Under the pieces are notes generated by a model. The model saw only the letters and a program-made list of their open reading frames with translations, was not told the origin of the DNA and ran no database searches. The position numbers and the translations under genes are program-made. Shown in pieces: positions 35,863-39,766 of a stretch of DNA of 39,766 nt (position 1 is its first letter; every line of letters starts with the position of its first letter). This stretch comes from Chromera velia (lineage: Eukaryota > Sar > Chromeraceae), in the NCBI GenBank assembly GCA_018398765.1, contig JAHBMJ010005588.1, positions 22,501 through 62,266 of the forward strand. The letters run 5' to 3'.

Positions 35863-37440
35863 GACATTGTGTCAAGGTGAGAGAGATTCATTGAATGAAA
35901 GTCAGCCCTCATTTTCACACCCTGGGTCGAGAAAGAAAAAATAACTGCAGGAGAAGCAGCAAAGAAGCAAATGGGCTAAAGGAATTCAGGAAAAGACAAT
36001 CGACAGACAGAAAAAGAAAACCTCGAAAGATTCGCCCAGGAATTCAGGCTGAAAGAGAAAAAAATTCAATCCAGGCAGAAACTAAGCACTCATTCCAGCA
36101 AGGAAATACATGCCTAGTCATGAAGCCTCACTCTTCATTTTTTTATTCTCTCTGTTTCCAGCCATTCCTGCCCATTTGAATCAGAACAAGGAGCTACCAC
36201 CCTTCCCCGCTGTCCCCTTTCCATCACCCCTTTTGTCGCTTCCTTTCTAGTATCCTTTTTTTGTCGACTTGTTTCCTTCTCCCTTCCTTTCTTCCTTCCC
36301 TCCTCCCTGCTTGCTTCAGTGCTTCGTTCCTCTTTCAGTCAGTCAGTCAATCACCCGTTGCTTTCTTTGTCGTATAGGCCGACAAATGTGGCATTCGCAT
36401 GCAGTTTATGTTTTTGTGTCGCTGCGTGTGCATGCATTGTCTTGCAGGTGTGTATCGCTTGTGGTTCCCTCGGCTGACTGACTGACTGACTATCATTTCA
36501 TTTCATTTCATTTACATGGATGGATAGATGGATGGATGGATGGATGGATGCTGCATGCCGATCCGCATCCATCCGTCATGCCTACCTGCTTGCTTGTGAG
36601 TGCATGGATGGCCGAACGATCGGTCGATAGATCAGTTTGTTTTTGTGCTTACAAGGCTGCTCGTCCCCTTAATTCCCTTCCGGCCCCGTGCAGGTTAGAA
36701 AGAGAAAGTGCAGCAGGTCTCTTCTCTCTACTGAACCGAAGTGAGAAGTGAGGCAAGATCTGCAGCAAGAAGGGGCAGTGGATGAAGAAGTGAGGGAGAA
36801 AGTGTGAGACATCACAAAGAAAGTAATCTCGACACCGACAAAGACTCAAATGAGAGCACACATACTCCAGCCCCGGTCAGGAGAAATGGTCTCGGCCCCA
36901 AACGAATGACTGGTCAATTCAAGATGAGTGAAAAGCCATGCAAAGAAAAAGAAAGAAATTCCGACCGATCCCTCAATCATGCATGCTGCCGTCTCCTTCT
37001 TTCCAGTACCCACTCCTGTGCTTGAAGAAGAGAAGCGCATACACCCTCTCCGCCCCTTCTCCCTTCCTTTCCTTCCTTCTTTCCTTTTTTGTCCCTTTAT
37101 TTGTTCCTTCGTACGCTTTCCTGCCGTTTTTTCTTTCTTTTCTGAATTGTTCCTTTGTTCATTTCCATATGGCATGCTTGTTCCTTTGCTTGGTTCGTCT
37201 TGGTCTTCGTCCGCTAAGGAGAAGACATTTGTTCTTCGATCCTGCCTCCAGCTAGGAGTCCGATCATGCATGCATGAAGATCTTAAAGAGATCCAATTGA
37301 AACAAAGAATTAAGGAAAAAGTGGTACGCATGCAGGTAATTCGGCATCCAAATTCAAACTTGTATATGCATGCAATGAGTCAGTTACAATGCATTGACAA
37401 TGGTAACTTGAATAGTTGCCAAAAATTCAGAATTTACTGA
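34392..37440. other. Microsatellite-rich intergenic DNA
   Basis: Contains GTTT units (34793-34828), a GA tract (about 35427-35452), a 3-fold repeat around TCTTTTTGTATTGGAA (35480-35560), GACA units (35829-35862), CTTT/CCTT patches, a GGAT array (36518-36550) and many TGCATG motifs. Open frames here are low complexity (K/R/E, F/L/S). I see no supported gene. Confidence 0.6.
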
Positions 37441-38835
37441 CCAAACAAACAACAAGATAAACAATTGAGATGAATCAATATCATTGAATAAGGTTATAAG
37501 ATGTATAAAGGTTATTGTAACGATGATTAATACAGTAACAAAAAAAATCCATATAATTATATTGCTCTCTTTATGTGGAAGTCAGATCTCTAAGGTCAGA
37601 TAATGTCTATATGTTAATTAAATAAGATACTAGCTATACTATAATCTAAACTATATAACTACTAGTAGCTTAGCCTATACAGTGGTACGACTAGTGGTAC
37701 GATCGGTTAGTCTAGCGCGATAGCTAGCTAAAACATGTTGTTACTGACTTTAAGGTATATATCATGATTAAGGAATTGAATTAAAACCTATAAGATAAAA
37801 ACTGTTGTATGCGCTGAAAAATTTTAGGCGTGAAAAGTGTAACATGAATGCTCATAAGAGTCATAGCCGTGCCACCACTAAGCGTTGGCGTGGGCCGGTT
37901 GGTAGCGTTAAAAAAATTAATGCATAAGCCTGCTTTGCGGGACCAATTCCTCTGGTGTCGTCATTTATTGTTTGCAGAGTGAGTAGATGGATGCTAGGAT
38001 AAATGATGAGTGAAAGTTCATGACTGGGTCAGACTGGCTGTGAGACGATCCCTATATGAGCTCATATAAAGTGACAAGTTTGTAAAGCTTCTTGTGGTGA
38101 CTGAATAATAAGGCTGAAAAAAGGTGTATAAGGTGGTGGTGCTGGTGCAAAAACAGGTTTGCACCTTAAATCAGATGCAAAACAGGTGCAAAATAACTTG
38201 AAAGTGCACCGTTTACCCTATGAAAGCTATGTTTCTAGGGTTGATTTCTAGTGTTTCTAACGGCTCAAAGGCGTCTCATTCAAAGCCTAAAAGCTTTTTA
38301 TGATATAGATTTGCTACACTAGTTTTTACTATACAAAACAACTTTAAATGTTGCTAGAAATATCAGTGAAAAGGCGATAAAAAGCAAAAATAAAAAATAT
38401 TACAATTAAAGATTCTATGTCTCTGACTGTCTCATGACTTCGGTCTCTTTTTAGGTCTCTTTTCTCAACTTAAGCAACATTTTTCACCTCTTCAATGCTT
38501 TTTCTGTATGTTTATAGTGTTTGAATATGTTTGGCGCCGTTTGCGTGCTGCACCGTAGTCCAGTTCTATCCCTACGGTCCATAAAACCTTCAAACTGCAT
38601 GCATGCCCCTTTGGAGCAAACTCATAAAGAAAGCAACCACACATGGTGCGTTTTCATGAAAAAGAAAAAGAAGAAAGAATGAAACAAAAGAAGGTTTTTT
38701 TTTTATTTGCATTTTTCCTCTGAGCAAGGGTAAATGAGGATGAGTGAGGGCCTGATCTCAAGGCTCAGAGCCCAGCCCTGTCATATACCCTAGCTCTCTT
38801 CTTCACTCACCCCCTAGCTCACCCCCCTACACAAA
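37441..38835. other. AT-rich island without open frames
   Basis: Nearly 1.4 kb with no frame over 60 codons and a distinctive style (GATAGCTAGCTA, GTGGTACGACTAGTGGTACG, TGGTGGTGCTGGTGC). A segment at 38144-38210 repeats GTGCAAA/TTTGCAC motifs. It may be an insertion of a non-coding mobile sequence, but no termini were found. Confidence 0.45.
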
Positions 38836-38936
38836 ATGATAACGGAGGACAAAAAAGAGGAAGAAGAGAAAGAAGAGGAGGAGAAAGAAGAGGAAGAGAA
38901 AGAAGAGGAGAGAGCAGGCTCCTTGCAGACTTTGTC

Positions 38937-39302
38937 TCACTCGAAGTCCAACTTGAAAATCGACCTCAGTATATCGTTTTTCTTCCCTAGAAACTCCTCT
39001 GGTTTGATGCAGGCTAGTTGGGGCGGAGGGGAGGCTTTGGCTTTGGCTTTTGATTTGGGTTTGGCTTTGAAGAATAAGAAAAATACGAATAGAGTCGGAC
39101 AGGTGCGATTTCTAACCTCAGACCCTCTTCTTTTGACTGACCCGGCTTGGTTCATGATGTCCACCCAGACTAGCTTGTCTTTCCATACCTTTCTGAGCCA
39201 CCTGCAAGGATCTACGCGGCGAGTACAAGTAGTGTCTCCGTCTTTAGATCCAAAAGAAGGCTCTCCCTGCTCTTCAACAACTCCTCTTTTGTTTGTTGGC
39301 AT
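38937..39302 (-). CDS. Weak candidate coding segment, strand uncertain
   Basis: The minus frame (121 codons from an ATG at 39302, open further upstream to about 39358) is protein-like in its first part (RVDPCRWLRKVWKDKLVW, then VDIMNQAGSVKRRGSE). It then becomes Lys/Ala/Phe low complexity. The plus frame (38836-39366) is also open but begins with a KEEEEKEEEE run. I recognise no family for either and see no clear splice signals. It could be an exon or chance. Confidence 0.25.
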   Translation of the reverse strand: MPTNKRGVVEEQGEPSFGSKDGDTTCTRRVDPCRWLRKVWKDKLVWVDIMNQAGSVKRRGSEVRNRTCPTLFVFFLFFKAKPKSKAKAKASPPPQLACIKPEEFLGKKNDILRSIFKLDFE

Positions 39303-39366
39303 TTGTTTGAAGCTGTCTATCTGGACAGGACCCCCGGGCCAGTTTGTGAAATTGAAAAATGATTAA

Positions 39367-39766
39367 CTACAGTGACCGGTATACAGGACCGGTATGACTG
39401 ACGACTCGCGAACGAAGGGGTGAACGCCCCTAGGAAAGCTGCAATTCCTTCTACAGACGAACTTCAAACCCTCTAGAACTATCAAATGCAACGAGAAGCC
39501 GTGGCATGACAGAAAGTCAAATACAGATCTGTATGTGAGCATGCAAACTTGACGAAGCATTAGCAGACGGAAATGACGAATGGTTCCACTCTCTAAGGCA
39601 AAGCAACAAATCGAATGATCAAACCAATTGCACTTTTACTGACCAAGATAGATCGAGCCCGCAAATTGTAAAGAGCACCCGGCACCAGGTTTTAAAAGTC
39701 TTTACCTACAACCAAGAGGGAGAGTGTCAACGTACCTTCGTGCATGCGTGTTCCCATGTGTGTGCC
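39367..39766. other. Right end of the window, nothing supported
   Basis: About 400 bp of mixed composition. A perfect CCGGT spacing repeat (GACCGGTATACAGGACCGGTATGAC, 39373-39397) is the only pattern noted. Confidence 0.5.

Overview
This window looks like nuclear DNA of a microbial eukaryote, most likely an alga or other protist. Coding pieces are short and separated by introns with GT/AG borders, several tetranucleotide microsatellites are present, and there is a eukaryotic Copia retrotransposon. I suspect an alveolate or chromerid-type alga, but that is a weak guess from style. One assembly gap (304 N) sits at 1963-2266. Base composition is mosaic: GC-balanced host-like stretches alternate with AT-rich islands at about 9.7-17.1 kb, 33-34.4 kb and 37.4-38.7 kb.

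Layout. 0.5-1.6 kb: one exon of a membrane histidine kinase, minus strand. 1.6-7 kb: mostly microsatellites and one possible terminal exon. 7.1-9.6 kb: a decayed Copia element with a clear DD35E integrase and a collapsed reverse transcriptase. 9.8-17.1 kb: the most interesting part, a compact virus-like element. It holds a small basic ORF, a broken primase-helicase with two AEP (prim-pol) domains followed by PriCT, D5_N and SF3 helicase parts, a Bro-N-like gene on the other strand, a T5orf172/GIY-YIG-like protein and a chromodomain protein. I see no capsid, packaging ATPase, maturation protease or family B DNA polymerase gene, so it is either a capsid-less replicon or a remnant. 17.8-20.3 kb: a candidate first exon on plus and a 375-residue secreted-type protein on minus. 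21-28.9 kb: an intron-rich minus-strand gene made of many 47-381 nt exons, many of which keep compatible intron phases and resemble each other. 31.2-32.8 kb: a small two-exon plus-strand gene whose intron is almost entirely a tandem repeat. 33-39.8 kb: AT-rich repeats, microsatellites and little that codes.

A second theme is a set of related minisatellites (units about 22-36 bp) that recur inside the virus-like element (13.5-15.6 kb), near 19 kb, in the 24-25 kb array, at 29-29.8 kb in the opposite orientation, and inside the 31-32.6 kb intron. Many units end in a pyrimidine tract plus CAG, so they look like 3' splice sites.

How parts fit: the element's primase-helicase would start and drive its own DNA replication, the GIY-YIG-like protein would cut DNA, and the chromodomain could tether it to chromatin. 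In-frame stops and a 32-bp duplication show that this copy is probably no longer intact.
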